Source of the DNA: Tritrichomonas musculus
Lineage: Eukaryota > Parabasalia > Tritrichomonadida > Tritrichomonadidae
Reading direction: 5' to 3'
Length of the DNA: 64,000 nt
NCBI GenBank assembly: GCA_039105265.1
Contig: JAPFFF010000054.1
Location: forward strand, 558,001 to 622,000
Made by a program: the position numbers and the translations under genes. Below are positions 11,209-23,000 of the stretch, one piece after another (the stretch's first letter is position 1; each line of letters starts with the position of its first letter). The notes below the pieces were generated by a model that searched no databases, was not told the DNA's origin, and saw only the letters and a list, made by a program, of their open reading frames with translations.

Positions 11209-12303
11209 TCAAGGGTTAAGTTCAATACCATTGATGAAGTCTATGCTAAGTACCCCACTAAGTCCCTACCTAAATTCAAACGCATAGCTAATCGTTATGG
11301 TTTCACTGATGATGAAGCTAAACACTATCTCAACACAATGGTTGTACACGATCAACGCAAGCCCAAACCTAAGTTCATGCATATATATTCGAAGCTACCA
11401 CATGCATTTCAAATGGACACGTTCATTGATCATAAAGCAGCAGGTCAACCTAACTACTTAATACTTATCAACATCAACACACGCAAAGCATATGCTTATA
11501 TGATACATGGTAAGGGTGCTAATGAAATACATAGAGCACTTAATGAGTTCATCAAAGTTGAACCTCAATGCAGAGCCATTATGTCAGATGAGGATGCTGC
11601 TTATTTATCAAACACAGTGATTGACTTCATGCAACAACATAACATCATATACACAACCACAACCGATAACGATCATAACAAGCTTGGTATTATCAACCGC
11701 TTCATGAGAACGATACGTGATATGCGATTCAATCAACCAAAGCTAAGTGTACTACAGATAGTTGACTCATACAATGACATGCCACATGGTTCACTATATA
11801 ACAAGTCACCCAATGATATCACTCAAGATGACGAGTTAACATACATACATGAGATGGAACATCAAGTTAATCCATATGATTTCAAACCAGGTGACAGAGT
11901 TAGGATAGTGTTTGATGCAAATCCATTCGTTAAACATCGTTCGAACCTATCTAAAGTTGCATACATAGTTGATTCTAATGATGGTAACCAATTCTTGATA
12001 CGATCTACAGATGGATCTGTCAATACAATGCCAGGTTACAAACTCGTTAAAGCAGCTAGCAACATTCCATTAGCAACCACACTTGATGATGGCAAACGTG
12101 GTGTGGTTAAATCAATCACATCATATAACAAATCAAAAGACACATACAATATCATATATGATCTAGGCAATGGTTCAACAATGAAAGACACTATCCCATC
12201 TAAGAACATGCGTGAAGGTCACCCAACTAAGCTCTCAACAATGGAACGACAGTACTGGCTTAAACGTAAGACCATACCAGATCACATTAAGAAGTTCATC
12301 TAA
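11206..12303 (+). CDS. rve-family (retroviral-type) integrase of the outer Polinton
   Basis: 365 aa. An N-terminal ~60 residues resemble a small helical DNA-binding region. The RNase-H-fold core spans about residues 60-190, with the first acidic strand at FQMDTF, the second at AIMSDEDAAYL and the terminal helix around HNKLGIINRFMRTIRDM. A C-terminal beta-rich tail begins YDFKPGDRVRIVF, the usual SH3/chromo-like C-terminal module. It should cut and join element ends at target DNA, producing the short target duplication. The ATG sits in a TCAAATG context. It is followed after 6 bp by the packaging ATPase. Confidence 0.9.
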   Translation: MSRVKFNTIDEVYAKYPTKSLPKFKRIANRYGFTDDEAKHYLNTMVVHDQRKPKPKFMHIYSKLPHAFQMDTFIDHKAAGQPNYLILININTRKAYAYMIHGKGANEIHRALNEFIKVEPQCRAIMSDEDAAYLSNTVIDFMQQHNIIYTTTTDNDHNKLGIINRFMRTIRDMRFNQPKLSVLQIVDSYNDMPHGSLYNKSPNDITQDDELTYIHEMEHQVNPYDFKPGDRVRIVFDANPFVKHRSNLSKVAYIVDSNDGNQFLIRSTDGSVNTMPGYKLVKAASNIPLATTLDDGKRGVVKSITSYNKSKDTYNIIYDLGNGSTMKDTIPSKNMREGHPTKLSTMERQYWLKRKTIPDHIKKFI

Positions 12304-12309
12304 TATCAA

Positions 12310-13173
12310 ATGAGTCAACATAAAAACGTTATGAATGAAGTTAAACATCTTATTCAAGAGTCGTTACGTAAAAACCAACGTGATATTGAGATGGCATTGA
12401 TTAAACCACTAAGTGAAGAGTATCCATTCTCATCAAATGGTATCTACTTTTTAATTGGTAAGATGGGCGCTGGTAAATCATTCTGGATATGGTCACACAT
12501 CATGATAACTGAACGACTGTTCGCTAAGCCATACTATAGTAAGATCATCTTCTGTTCAACGTCAGGTAAACTTGATAAGACAGCTGAAGTACTATCCAAA
12601 AACGTTAAGACACCCATTGAATACATTAAAGAAGAACATCTATTACCATATCTCAAGCGTCATCTCAAACGCAAGCTCAAGTACTATGCTATGGTTAAAC
12701 ATGTGTTATCAAAAATGGTTGACACCAATGAGGAGATGGCAAGAATCATTTCAAAGCATTCGTTAAGTGAGATTGAAGATAGGATTGCATACATAGCAAA
12801 TAAGCTAGTTAAATATCAAACAGCTTCATACCCATACAACACACTGCTGGTTCTTGATGATGCAGCTGGATCACCACTACTTAAGAATGGTAACAGTGAA
12901 CTATGTCGTTTACTCACTAAAACACGTCACTACAACTTAACCTGTATCATTGCAGTGCAAACACTTCGATTCGTTCATCTCAACGTTAAACGTTTAGCTA
13001 CTGACATCATATGTTATAGTGGCTTCAGTAAAGAGGATTTCGCATCAATGCTACAACAAACACCTAACAATCTTGACATCAAATCAACTACAGAAGCATA
13101 CCTCAATCATAAAGGCCAACATGATAAATTCATAATCAACATCACAGCGAATCAATCACACTTTGAAGTTTAA
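12310..13173 (+). CDS. FtsK/HerA-type DNA-packaging ATPase (A32-like) of the outer Polinton
   Basis: 287 aa. Walker A is GKMGAGKSFW at about residues 49-58, preceded by a beta-strand (GIYFLI). Walker B is TLLVLDDAAGSP at about residues 178-190. The arginine-finger/sensor region reads RLLTKTRHYNLTCIIAVQT, the classic order for poxvirus A32-like packaging ATPases of Polintons and virophages. Expected to pump element DNA into capsids. The insertion of Lys-rich helices between Walker A and B is typical of this clade. Start context is TATCAAATG. Confidence 0.92.
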   Translation: MSQHKNVMNEVKHLIQESLRKNQRDIEMALIKPLSEEYPFSSNGIYFLIGKMGAGKSFWIWSHIMITERLFAKPYYSKIIFCSTSGKLDKTAEVLSKNVKTPIEYIKEEHLLPYLKRHLKRKLKYYAMVKHVLSKMVDTNEEMARIISKHSLSEIEDRIAYIANKLVKYQTASYPYNTLLVLDDAAGSPLLKNGNSELCRLLTKTRHYNLTCIIAVQTLRFVHLNVKRLATDIICYSGFSKEDFASMLQQTPNNLDIKSTTEAYLNHKGQHDKFIINITANQSHFEV

Positions 13174-13185
13174 TGAATTACAAAC

Positions 13186-13590
13186 ATGGGATTCAAAAAT
13201 TTCATTACCAGTGGATGGAACAGGTTAAAAAGTGATGTCCATCAAGGATTGATTGGTGCAAAGAACGTAGCACACCGCATATGGAACGCTACTAAGAAGG
13301 GATTGGTTGGTGCAAAGAACTATGCTATGAACAACCCTAAAGCAGTTGGCAATATACTACATGCTATCACACCATTCGCAACAGCATTCAATCCAACGTT
13401 AGGTGCAATCACTACAGCAGGTGCCAATATATTCAGTCACATGCCAAAGGGGTCGGTCACAGATAAGCTAGTTAAAATCAGTGAACAGTTTGCACGTGGT
13501 GAGTTGAAACCAAGTGGATCGCCATCAGCACAAGCAGCAGCTGACCTACGTAAGAGATCACACAATGCAGTACCATTTAGAAGTGTTTAA
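13186..13590 (+). CDS. Small amphipathic, probably membrane-active capsid-associated protein
   Basis: 134 aa, beginning MGFKNFITSGWNRLKS. Basic amphipathic helices (GLIGAKNVAHRIWNATKKG and a near repeat GLVGAKNYAMNN) are followed by a hydrophobic Ala/Thr/Gly segment (about 55-85) and a polar tail. This layout resembles adenovirus pVI-type and virophage membrane-interacting minor proteins. The inner Polinton has a counterpart at 38800-39063 (MGIGIFKKMKNAFK) next to its capsid gene. It lies between the ATPase and capsid genes. The role is inferred from composition and context. Confidence 0.6.
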   Translation: MGFKNFITSGWNRLKSDVHQGLIGAKNVAHRIWNATKKGLVGAKNYAMNNPKAVGNILHAITPFATAFNPTLGAITTAGANIFSHMPKGSVTDKLVKISEQFARGELKPSGSPSAQAAADLRKRSHNAVPFRSV

Positions 13591-13600
13591 CGACGTTTAA

Positions 13601-13816
13601 ATGAGTTTCAACACAAGAACTAATGCATATAGATCGAACAATTCAGTTATCGTATCTGGACCTGGTACGATGTATAATGAAGTAACTAGACCTAGATCAA
13701 ATACCAAACAATATTATGCTAATACTAACACACATGATGTAACCGCACCATATATAAAGTCAAGTAATAGTCGCAAATCAAAGTCACGTAATAAACGCAA
13801 ATCATCACGTAAGTGA
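13601..13816 (+). CDS. Small basic protein, likely nucleic-acid binding
   Basis: 71 aa. Asn/Thr/Tyr-rich N-terminal two-thirds, then a Lys/Arg/Ser tail (RKSKSRNKRKSSRK). The composition resembles small core or condensing proteins of DNA viruses. It lies 10 bp downstream of the amphipathic protein gene in the capsid cluster. No family recognised. Confidence 0.6.
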   Translation: MSFNTRTNAYRSNNSVIVSGPGTMYNEVTRPRSNTKQYYANTNTHDVTAPYIKSSNSRKSKSRNKRKSSRK

Positions 13817-13853
13817 ACATTTTTGACTTTTTATTTTTTGTTTATTTCAAATG
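13817..13853 (+). promoter_or_regulatory. Candidate promoter: ACATTTTTGAC plus TTTCAAATG
   Basis: Between two tightly packed genes an AT-rich 34-bp spacer contains ACATTTTTGAC, a T-rich tract and TTTCAAATG at the start codon, matching the spacers before 11206, 16243 and 16497. Confidence 0.4.
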
Positions 13854-14531
13854 TCCAAATATGTTACTGGCATGAAACGCAATCAAATCATTCAACGTTG
13901 GTTGCAAGGTATTGATGATGAACAATATGAAGTGTTCCCTACCAAAAAGGATGGTAAGTATATCGTTAAGCTAAGAACACAACCACTCATTCATAGAGAT
14001 AAATCATCAGACAACCTCAATGGTATGCTTGAATCAAGTGGTAACTCAAGTGGTAACTCCAATACTTACCCCAATGCTAATTCAAGTGATAACTCCAATG
14101 CTAACTCAAGTGATAACTCCAATGATGAACCACCATCACAACATGAGGAAGCACAACCTATGCATACACCAACACGCATACCTAATAGAGTCAAACAACA
14201 TTCAACACAACGTACAACATCAACACCACATCAAGTTGCCACACATGATACAACCATTAACTTAGAGATACTTGAACAGCTACGTTCATTAGGTGAAGAG
14301 CTACGTAATGATCGCTTCAAGCGTGAACAAAAACAATACATTAAACATGTTGTTAATAAAGAATTATCAAAGCCACGCATAAGAAGTAAGTACGTACCTG
14401 ATCTATTACCAACTGATGATATACATGACCCACCACATGAATCACCACATGACCCATCTCATGACCCACCACAAGAACCACCTGATGTCATTGAATCAAC
14501 ACCATCGTTTAGATCGCGCATTCGACGATAG
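13851..14531 (+). CDS. Unrecognised 226-aa outer-Polinton protein with Ser/Asn and Pro/His repeats
   Basis: Residues 1-50 are globular-looking and basic (MSKYVTGMKRNQIIQRWLQG). Then comes a low-complexity stretch of SSDNSNAN-type repeats (about 58-92), a Thr/Gln/His linker, a charged helix (INLEILEQLRSLGEELRNDR, about 135-165) that could form a coiled coil, and a C-terminal HDPPHESPHDPS-type repeat ending in Arg-rich FRSRIRR. It lies directly upstream of the major capsid gene. A scaffold or internal core role is possible but not shown. Confidence 0.6.
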   Translation: MSKYVTGMKRNQIIQRWLQGIDDEQYEVFPTKKDGKYIVKLRTQPLIHRDKSSDNLNGMLESSGNSSGNSNTYPNANSSDNSNANSSDNSNDEPPSQHEEAQPMHTPTRIPNRVKQHSTQRTTSTPHQVATHDTTINLEILEQLRSLGEELRNDRFKREQKQYIKHVVNKELSKPRIRSKYVPDLLPTDDIHDPPHESPHDPSHDPPQEPPDVIESTPSFRSRIRR

Positions 14532-14566
14532 CTTATGTAATACATTCGTATTTTTAATACATCCAA

Positions 14567-16183
14567 ATGACATTCAACGCAGAAGTCCTACACAAGACAT
14601 CAGCTGAAGTTAACACTCAAGTCGCTAGCTACTTTGATGTAGTTGATAATGCTATTGCCATGTCAGATACCAACAAGAAGTACGTCATTGATGCACAAGC
14701 TTCATACAGTCCATCTTCACCTATCCATGCAGGGTCATTCACCACATTCATCATCAGTCCAACATGTGATAACACTGCAGATATATATAACGGCTTCATC
14801 AAAGCGAAGATGAGACTTAGTGGTACGTTATTGACTGCATTACAAACTGACTTAAATAATGTTGATAACCATGCTTTTAATGGTATATGGATTGGCTTTA
14901 AAGATGCTATGGATGCTGTTGAAAAATATGAGATCCTTGCTAATGGCATATCAATTTACACTCAAAACTTCGGTCCAGAAGAATCATTCTTAACTGCATG
15001 TGGTGATAACGAAGCAAGTAAACGAGGTGATGTCTATTCTAAAGCCCGTCATAAGGATATATTCAAACGCAAATTTGATCAAGCACGTTGTGGTTTCTTC
15101 GTTAAACTTGCTAATGGTGGTAATGCAATCAATAACATTGACATACCACTTAAGATTGACTTACGTCGTTTCTTACCATTGAGCAACATTAAATATCTAC
15201 CTGCATTCGCTGGTAAGCTTGAACTCAAGATTATGTTTGGTATACAAGGTCTTGTATATTGTCCAGTTGGTATATCAGATGAGTTGATTAATGATGTAGC
15301 CAGTTACAAATTAATAACAGAATTACCACCAATCACTAATGAGTTTACTCAAGCTGGCAGTCAATGCACTATATGGATTAACAAAGACAATAATGATGCG
15401 CATAAGCTCGTTGCAGGTAACACTACATTCATACCAAGTCGAACATATGAAGTTACTGATTGCTATAGTGTCATACCTAACTTCGGCATTGACAACGATA
15501 TATATCAAGCGCTCGTTCAACGTTACACTCAACAGGAACTCATCTTTCCAACGCAGATACTTACATTCACAACGATGAGTAAGCAATTAACTGCTGGTCA
15601 TTGTTCATCAACTCAAACAATCACACCACGATTTGTTGATTCAATCTTCTTTCTGTTTCCATTTAATGCAACACAGCATACTGTATTTAAGAATCCACTG
15701 TTTACCAACTTCCAACTGCGATGTGGTGGTTATGGTGTAGTACCAACCATTCCATTTGCAACGAATGGTAGTGATCCAATGTTCATTGAACTATGTCAGA
15801 ACGCTATGAATGTTAACGGTGAACAAACAGGTTTTAATAAAGAGGTCGTTCAATCATTAGTTAATACACGACCTTATGATGAATCAATTGGTAGAGTCAG
15901 TTATGATCGTACATCATTCTTCATTGGGTTACCAACTGAGACAGATAACACTTTCCAACAAGGTCAAACATCAAACACGCCAATTACATATGAAATAGTA
16001 TGTGACTTACCTGATCAAGTACGTAATATTGATGACAATGGTGATGTAGCAAACGCATATATCAACAACACAACACCACCATTAATGGCATTGTTACAAG
16101 ACACTGTCATATCAATTCATGTTCAACCCAATGGTATGCCACCTGTTGTTGAGATGGGGTCCTACGATATTACAAGCAGATAA
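14567..16183 (+). CDS. Major capsid protein (double jelly-roll) of the outer Polinton
   Basis: 538 aa, the size expected for a compact double-jelly-roll capsid protein. The N-terminal barrel includes GSFTTFIISP and the segment WIGFKDAMDAVEKYEILANG followed by Gln/Glu residues and SFL, aligned in order with the inner element's FVGLKSSNQLFDRLEILHNN ... VREGFL. A second barrel follows from about residue 280, with long beta-rich runs (ITPRFVDSIFFLFPFNATQH). The C-terminus ends VISIHVQPNGMPPVVEMG. It would form the pseudo-hexagonal capsomers of an icosahedral shell. Neighbours (ATPase, small basic and amphipathic proteins) agree. Confidence 0.85.
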   Translation: MTFNAEVLHKTSAEVNTQVASYFDVVDNAIAMSDTNKKYVIDAQASYSPSSPIHAGSFTTFIISPTCDNTADIYNGFIKAKMRLSGTLLTALQTDLNNVDNHAFNGIWIGFKDAMDAVEKYEILANGISIYTQNFGPEESFLTACGDNEASKRGDVYSKARHKDIFKRKFDQARCGFFVKLANGGNAINNIDIPLKIDLRRFLPLSNIKYLPAFAGKLELKIMFGIQGLVYCPVGISDELINDVASYKLITELPPITNEFTQAGSQCTIWINKDNNDAHKLVAGNTTFIPSRTYEVTDCYSVIPNFGIDNDIYQALVQRYTQQELIFPTQILTFTTMSKQLTAGHCSSTQTITPRFVDSIFFLFPFNATQHTVFKNPLFTNFQLRCGGYGVVPTIPFATNGSDPMFIELCQNAMNVNGEQTGFNKEVVQSLVNTRPYDESIGRVSYDRTSFFIGLPTETDNTFQQGQTSNTPITYEIVCDLPDQVRNIDDNGDVANAYINNTTPPLMALLQDTVISIHVQPNGMPPVVEMGSYDITSR

Positions 16184-16206
16184 ATGAATTAACTAAATCA
16201 CATCAT

Positions 16207-16245
16207 CATTTTTAACATTAATCACTGTTTGCTTTGATTCAAATG
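16207..16245 (+). promoter_or_regulatory. Candidate promoter: CATTTTTAAC plus ATTCAAATG
   Basis: CATTTTTAAC at 16207-16216 is followed by a 20-bp spacer and ATTCAAATG at 16237-16245. This decides the ATG at 16243 as the start of the small downstream gene. Confidence 0.4.
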
Positions 16246-16431
16246 TCATCACATAGTGTTCAAGTCATGTCGTACAAACAACATGTAACTAAGCAACAAC
16301 CCATCACACAACCTAAGTTCAAGCACCCAGCTACACATCATAAAGAGAATCTATCAGCAGTTGATGGGAAAGCTAATAAGGTTAATGCTAAGCAATTAAT
16401 ACTGTATAAAGATGATGTCAACTCATATTAA
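16243..16431 (+). CDS. Small 62-aa outer-Polinton protein
   Basis: Starts MSSHSVQVMSYKQHVTKQQP and is rich in His, Gln, Lys and Ser with no hydrophobic segment. It starts at the ATG with an ATTCAAATG context and lies between the capsid gene and the conserved 173-aa gene. The inner element has a basic 99-aa protein (39623-39922) in a comparable place that also begins MSFHSQVSSNS, but that similarity is too short to trust. Function unknown. Confidence 0.55.
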   Translation: MSSHSVQVMSYKQHVTKQQPITQPKFKHPATHHKENLSAVDGKANKVNAKQLILYKDDVNSY

Positions 16432-16471
16432 CTTAACGAAACATCATGAGTGTATTAACTTAACAGATTGA

Positions 16472-16499
16472 GTAAAAATGTTTTTGTTTAATTCAAATG
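16472..16499 (+). promoter_or_regulatory. Candidate promoter before the conserved 173-aa gene
   Basis: GTAAAAATGTTTTTGTTT followed by AATTCAAATG. Same TTCAAATG start context as 13851 and 16243. Confidence 0.35.
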
Positions 16500-17018
16500 A
16501 TTAAGAAGCGACCATTAAACACTGGTGTAAATGCCAACGTCAGTCTTGAGCCAGCAGCTGCAGCACAATCAAACAACAATATCAACAACAACATATTCAT
16601 CAACAAGCGTGATGATGGTAAAGAAGATATCGTTATCACACGTGATGTTCAACTCGATACACCACACGATAGTATTGATGTTGATGTTAAGGTACTCATA
16701 CTTGAAACGTATGCTAAGATACTACTTGACAATGACAAGGCATTGATCAGCAACCTCATCAGCAAGCGCACTATCATCGTACCACAGCAAGCATTAGCAG
16801 CAATCATCAAGGCAGTCACTCATGGTGAGGTTGAGATATACGTCGATGACAACCCTGGTTGTTGTGTAGGTAAAGCATCACCCATTCAAAAGGTAGACGC
16901 CATTAAGATAATCAAAGATAATGGTGAGATAGTCACTGACTTCAAACAGGTCTACAATAAAGAGTTCAATGATCTTGTTAATGTTTATCATTTATGTTTG
17001 AAGTATGTTGTTGTATAA
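16497..17018 (+). CDS. Conserved uncharacterised Polinton protein (GCC-motif family), 173 aa
   Basis: A disordered Asn-rich N-terminus (1-40) precedes a compact domain (about 65-173). Key features are a helix ETYAKILLDN, IIVPQQALAAIIKAVTHGEV and the motif VEIYVDDNPGCCVG at residues 112-125. The inner Polinton's 211-aa protein (40206-40841) has the same order, with ETLLSIYELN, NSLMELIKILTHADK and VELIIDEDSGCTGCV. The conserved Asp and paired Cys could bind metal or nucleotide, but no fold is recognised. In both elements the gene lies on the same strand near capsid genes. It ends 18 bp before the end of the convergent fibre gene. Confidence 0.7.
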   Translation: MIKKRPLNTGVNANVSLEPAAAAQSNNNINNNIFINKRDDGKEDIVITRDVQLDTPHDSIDVDVKVLILETYAKILLDNDKALISNLISKRTIIVPQQALAAIIKAVTHGEVEIYVDDNPGCCVGKASPIQKVDAIKIIKDNGEIVTDFKQVYNKEFNDLVNVYHLCLKYVVV

Positions 17019-17035
17019 AAACATAGGAGTTATTT

Positions 17036-20000
17036 TTACGTCGATTCCAATGCAGCTATTCGTGATTCTAACGCTGTGATGTAACTCCATAGTTGTTCGA
17101 TTTGACTATTCAACGCCAACGAATCATGATGATCACTGGTATCAGCACGTAAATTTCTATATTCTGTTGGGTTCTTACCTTTATGTTTCACGAAACCTTT
17201 GATAGTGAACTCACCAGTAGTGTTATTCCAGTTTATCGTGTAGTCTTGATATCTAAGTACAGCTTCAGTTCCATTCACGTTGTAAATCATTGTATGCGTA
17301 TCACTGGCAATGGAATTGGTTTTGAATATGAAGTCAAGATGTTCAGTACCATCATCAAATACGGCATCGACTACAATATGTGCACCTTCTATGAAAGGGA
17401 GAATCGATGGCAATTTTAAAGTTCCAGTAACACCTATCGTCAACGATGTCTTATCAGTAGAACAGTATGATAGATCGTCATATGCTCTGACATTGTTAAC
17501 ATCAATGTTTGGTAACTCACTCTTCAATGCATAACCATCGAGATCACCCATAGTAGCATAATCGTCTGGCATATCACTCTTCAACATGTACTCATCTAAC
17601 GCAGCAACATTAACATAATCCGTTGGTATATCACTCTTCAACGCATATCTATCCAACTGATCAACAACGACATAATCATCTGGCATATCACTCTTCAGCA
17701 TATACTCATTTAATGTTGATGTCAACTGTGATGTCGTAACATGATTGGTTGGTAACTCACTCTTCAATGCATATCTATCGAGATCATCCATAGTAGCATA
17801 ATCATCTGGCATATCACTCTTCAACATGTACTCATTCAATGTTGATGTTAACTGTGATGTCGTAACATGATTGGTTGGTATCTCACTCTTCAACGCATAT
17901 TTGATATCAGATTCATTCTTAACTGTATCCAACGCTGTGTTAACTTCATCTACAGTCGGAAACTCATTCAGTGTAGTAGCCAATGACTTATCATTCTGTT
18001 CGAGTTGATCATGTAATGAATCTATCTTCTTCTGTAATGCGTCAATGTCACATGTATATGCTAAATCATTCGTTGTGAGTGCCAATTGTCTAACCGATGT
18101 GTTTTCTTTAACAGTTATGCTTGTGACCTGTACGTTGTGTGGGTTGTTAATCGTAATGATGTTGCCACTCATCGTTGCCGCTGGAAATGTATCTGTACCA
18201 ATGAACTCAGCTATTGCATCATCCACAATGTTGATTGTAACATATTGTTCATCATAGTCAATGTCATTGAACTCGCTAATCGTTCTAACCATGAGTTTGA
18301 CTTTAAGTACACCACTTGTGATTGTGTCTTCAGCTATGAGTTGAATCGTTTTACCATCAACCTTACCAACAACATCAATGGTATCATTACGTGCTAACTC
18401 ATTCTTGTTAACATAACCATCCATCTGTACAGATACATCACTGATTGCATTTGCCAGTGCTTTGATGGTTGGCTTGAGTGTATGTCTGAATCGTTTACAC
18501 ATGTCCATTGTTGATGTCAATGTCATTGCCACTTTAGATGGATCATCGAGTTCATCACTGAAGTTCATCTCAGTTACTGGTATGTATTCTTCATCACACC
18601 ATTGAGCTATCTTAGTAAGCTTGTCATGAGTGCTAACTTGAGGTTCATCGTCAGCTGCCATAGTCTGAACCCTGACATAGCTGGCCGTAGCACCACTAAC
18701 TAAATCACCGAAGAATATATCAGCGCCAATATCAGGCAGTTCATCAGTCAGCTTACCTACCATGTCATCCAATACATCAGCACCAACATCACTAGCTTTA
18801 GTTATGGTATTGACTAACTCACGACCACCTGATTCGACAACTGAACCAACACCCTTCGTTGCAAATGATAATGCCTTACCAGCAACACCTATGCCAGTCG
18901 CACCTAACACACAACCAACAGCACCTAACGCAATACCAACATTTGCTTTCATATCAATCTTATCAACTTCCTTCTCAAGGTATTTAGTCTTAGCTTGTTG
19001 GTCAGTCATCTGCGAGCCAAGTGCATCAACCTTAGATTTCACCTCCTTAACATCATACGATACTACATCCACGTTGTTAGTGACGAGATTCAAGTCAGAT
19101 CTCATTGTAGTGATGTTGTCAGCAGTGATTATCTTCGATGATGTAATGTTGAAGCCAGTGTAGAGTGTTGTAGCTGAGTTTGGATTAGGTGACACTTCAT
19201 AGAACTGTTGCTTGATGATGTATTCGAATGCATTTGTAGATGGATCCCAATTAACTTCATCAATAGGATCAGTGTAATCATGACGAAGGTATAATGCAAT
19301 ATCACGTGATGTTAAGCCATCATCATTGCTTGTTTGAGTCGGCGTCTTACTCCATACATATGCCACTCTTTCGACTGTATCAAGTGCACCACTTAAATCA
19401 ACGTATCCTCTATTATATACATCGTTTTTATTATGAACTTCACCGACTGTGAATGATAACCTCATGGTATGCTCTTGATGTGGCAATGTCAAGTCAAGGT
19501 ATAGTAATTCAATGTCACTTACTTTGAGTGTCGATGTTGAGTAATTATTGTATGTACAACTCATTGCAACCAAATCATAACCATCCATCGTTGCACCATT
19601 GAGTATAAATGAATAGCCTATGTTGAGTTCATACTCAGACGCATTAACCAATCTACCATCACTCAACTTAATCAGGACCTCATACTTACCATCATTACTG
19701 CATGTGTTGAGTAGTGAATATGCTAAGCCATGTGTTTTGTCTTCAGGTATTGCTCTGTAATTCAACGTATCACGCTTGACTGCAACCATACAACCAGTTG
19801 AACCATAGTTATCTTCCTTAGGGTCACGAGTTTTACACTTGCTGATGACCTTGCTTTGGAACCTACCTTGAATACTGTCACCAACCCACTTGTTACCATC
19901 CCATGTCAATGCCCATGTGTTGCCAAAGCAGTACTCACTAAATTTGAATGTTAAGTTGGTTGGTATGTCATACGTTGATGGTATCTTATACACCATTCGA

Positions 20001-23000
20001 TAACACTCACATTCATACTCAAGTTGTTCATTCGCAAACATGTCAGTGTACTTAACATGTTCATCATAGTCAATCATTGATGGTCGATAGAAGTAATACA
20101 CATCTGATCGTTGTAACTTCAATGCATTAGTTGCATCTATGATGTCACACTTGATGGTTGGCTTACGTGCTACCAATGCATCAGTTGAGAGTAGGTTGTG
20201 AATCACTATGTCACCATTCAAGAAGCGTATGTATGGTTCAATGTTGAAGTCAGTTGCAAACATTATCTCAGGATCATCTCGTTTGCGTGTTGAGTATGTG
20301 CAACAATCACGTGCTACGTTGTGTGTCAACTCTGGGCAGATGAACTTACCATCTTTAGCTGATATGATGAAGTCATTTAAGATGTTGCCTTGCCAATCGA
20401 ATAATAACATGTTGCGCAAGTGAATCTTAAACACATCAACTGATGTTGAAGTAGTGAGTTTGTTTTTGAGTGCAGTTGGTAATGTTATCTTCATGATTAT
20501 GACTGGATCATTAACAGGATCATCAGCACTTGATTCACTGCTAACAGTTGGTGTATACACTGTTATGTCATCATGCTTGACATAGTAATCAGGATAACCT
20601 TCAACTACATCAAACTCACCTGCACTTGGTAGCTCACCTGATGATTTACTTTCAACATCTTTGATCTTATACGCGAGCAATGCAAGTGGACCTTTTATGG
20701 TATGTCTGAATGCTTTACATATGTTTACACATGAGTTTAATGAGATTGCCTCATTTGTATCATCAGGTAATGATATATCAATGCCATTGCCAGTGCACCA
20801 CTCAATGATTGCATCAAGACCATCATCATAAGTGGAGTATGTTGTGTTATCAACTTCGGAAAGTAATGCAAGTGTTTCTTCACCTGCTTTGTGAATCAAA
20901 CGAGGGATGTATAACAACACATCAACGATTGGAACTAATATGGATGAACCACGTCCAATGATAAGACGGTCAGTTAAATTAGGATGATCTAATAACCATT
21001 CAATGTTGTTGATGTGTTCTATTCGATCAGTGATGTTTGATATGAAGCCACTTAATGTTTGACGTATTGTTTGTTGTTGTTCATCTCGTCTTATCCATTG
21101 TAATTCACGATCTGTTAGTTTGAAAATGCTTTGTGGATTAGTGATTGTGATTGTATTATCAGTGATTGACACTTGATTACGATGTCTTAAATCAATTACA
21201 CCAATTGCTCTGTTGTTATATAATACAGTAGTGTATTCCGTTTCATTGTCATCTAGATTACTACCTTCGAATGAAAGTATGTTACCGCTTTCATTTAGAA
21301 TCTCATAAACGAGTCTATATCTTTCATACCAATCCATATTCTGAATATCAGCAAGTGTGGTTGTTGTGTTAGGTATTGTCAAATTCTCTTCGATAGGTGC
21401 TAGTTCATAATTTGAAACAACAACATTGTATTCATTAGCAACTAACTCATGTACATTATCCTGTCCTGTTGCAGTGATAGCACCTTGCTGCATACTAATA
21501 CCATGTGAGTTAATGCTGATATTTGATTCAGGACTTTGAATTGATATCTCATCACTACTAACCTCAGTTCTAACAGCTATTCTCACATCAATGACTGCTT
21601 GAATGGAACCATTCATGTCCCTCACTTCAGTCCAACTAACTCCCATCTCATTATCAACGTTGCGTGTGAATATATACTCTGGATGAGCTGATTCAAATTG
21701 ATACCTCTCATCTGGTTCCATGCGTTCGATCTGAGCTGCTGTATAAACCGTACCATTGTCATTAACACTCCACATTGAATTGGTATTAACACTTCTCATT
21801 GTACATAAGCTTAATTGTTGTGGTGTTAATGTGCTGCTTTCATTATCAATTCGTCTCATGTATATTATCTTATTAACACTCTTATCATTAACACGTGTTA
21901 CGTATATCAATCCAAATCGATTGTCACCTACTCGTCTAACCATGATATCACCTATTTGCGGACCTTCAATTGGATCGTATGTGTTCAAATCAAGTAGTTC
22001 ATTTATTGAAAGGTTTGATAATGATTCAATGGTGTGATCACCAAGTAATGGTTGAGTAACTACTGATGTGTTGGTAACTGTTTCATGAGTCAATCTAACG
22101 GTTGGAAGATTATTTGTTTCTTCTTCATCATCAATATCATCTAACTCCATCTCATCAGTGTTAGTAATTGTGTGATCGACAATGGTATTGTTGTTAGTTC
22201 GTTCTCTCCATCTACGTCGCAACTCATGTATTGAATCAGTGAACGTTTGTAGTGATTGATATATCGTTCGTGTGTTATCAACTATGGTTGGTATACGATC
22301 GAATGTAAGTCCACCTGCAATTAATGTGGTAGTTGCATTACCTATTTGAGTTAATGATTCTAATGCGCTTAACACAAGTGCTGTGGCAGTTAATGATGAT
22401 GTTGCTGCAGGTGTGTCTGTTTGCGATGGTAGGTATCTGCTAAACTGTTGACCAAATGCATTAGCCGCATACTTGAGTAAGAACTGACCAACGATATCTA
22501 TGCCTGGGAACTTACCACCGCCACCACCACCTGAATCACCACCAGGAAAGTCAGGGAAGTGAAAGTCTTCAGTGTGAGTTGTGTTTAATGCCATACTCTC
22601 ACTGTCAAATGAGAACTCAGATAATGCTGTTGCAATTTTAATAGCACCTGACACAATGCTTAATACATTCTTAGTTATAGTTATATACTTTTGAAGGTCA
22701 TTGACATAGTTATTGTATTTAGCTTGTAACCTCATCTGTTCTTGAATAGAATTGATGATTGCTTTCAAGATAGCGTAGTCGTATGACAACACATCAAGTG
22801 TACCACCAACAACGTTAAGATCACGTCGCATTGTCATGATGTTATCAGCCCATATGATTTTGGATGAGAATATGTTATGATCTGTTGTTAATGTAGTGCA
22901 GTTACGTGGATCTGGTGTTACTTCATAGAATTGTTGTGAGATGATTGTATCAAATGGATTGTAGTTTTCATCTGCGTTTTCAGGTAGTTGTTCGAAGTAA

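Noticed and set aside
18045-22037. Many 60-130-codon plus-strand frames antisense to the giant fibre-like gene
   Set aside because: Shadows of the 2296-codon gene; they lack start context and have compositions mirroring the coding strand.
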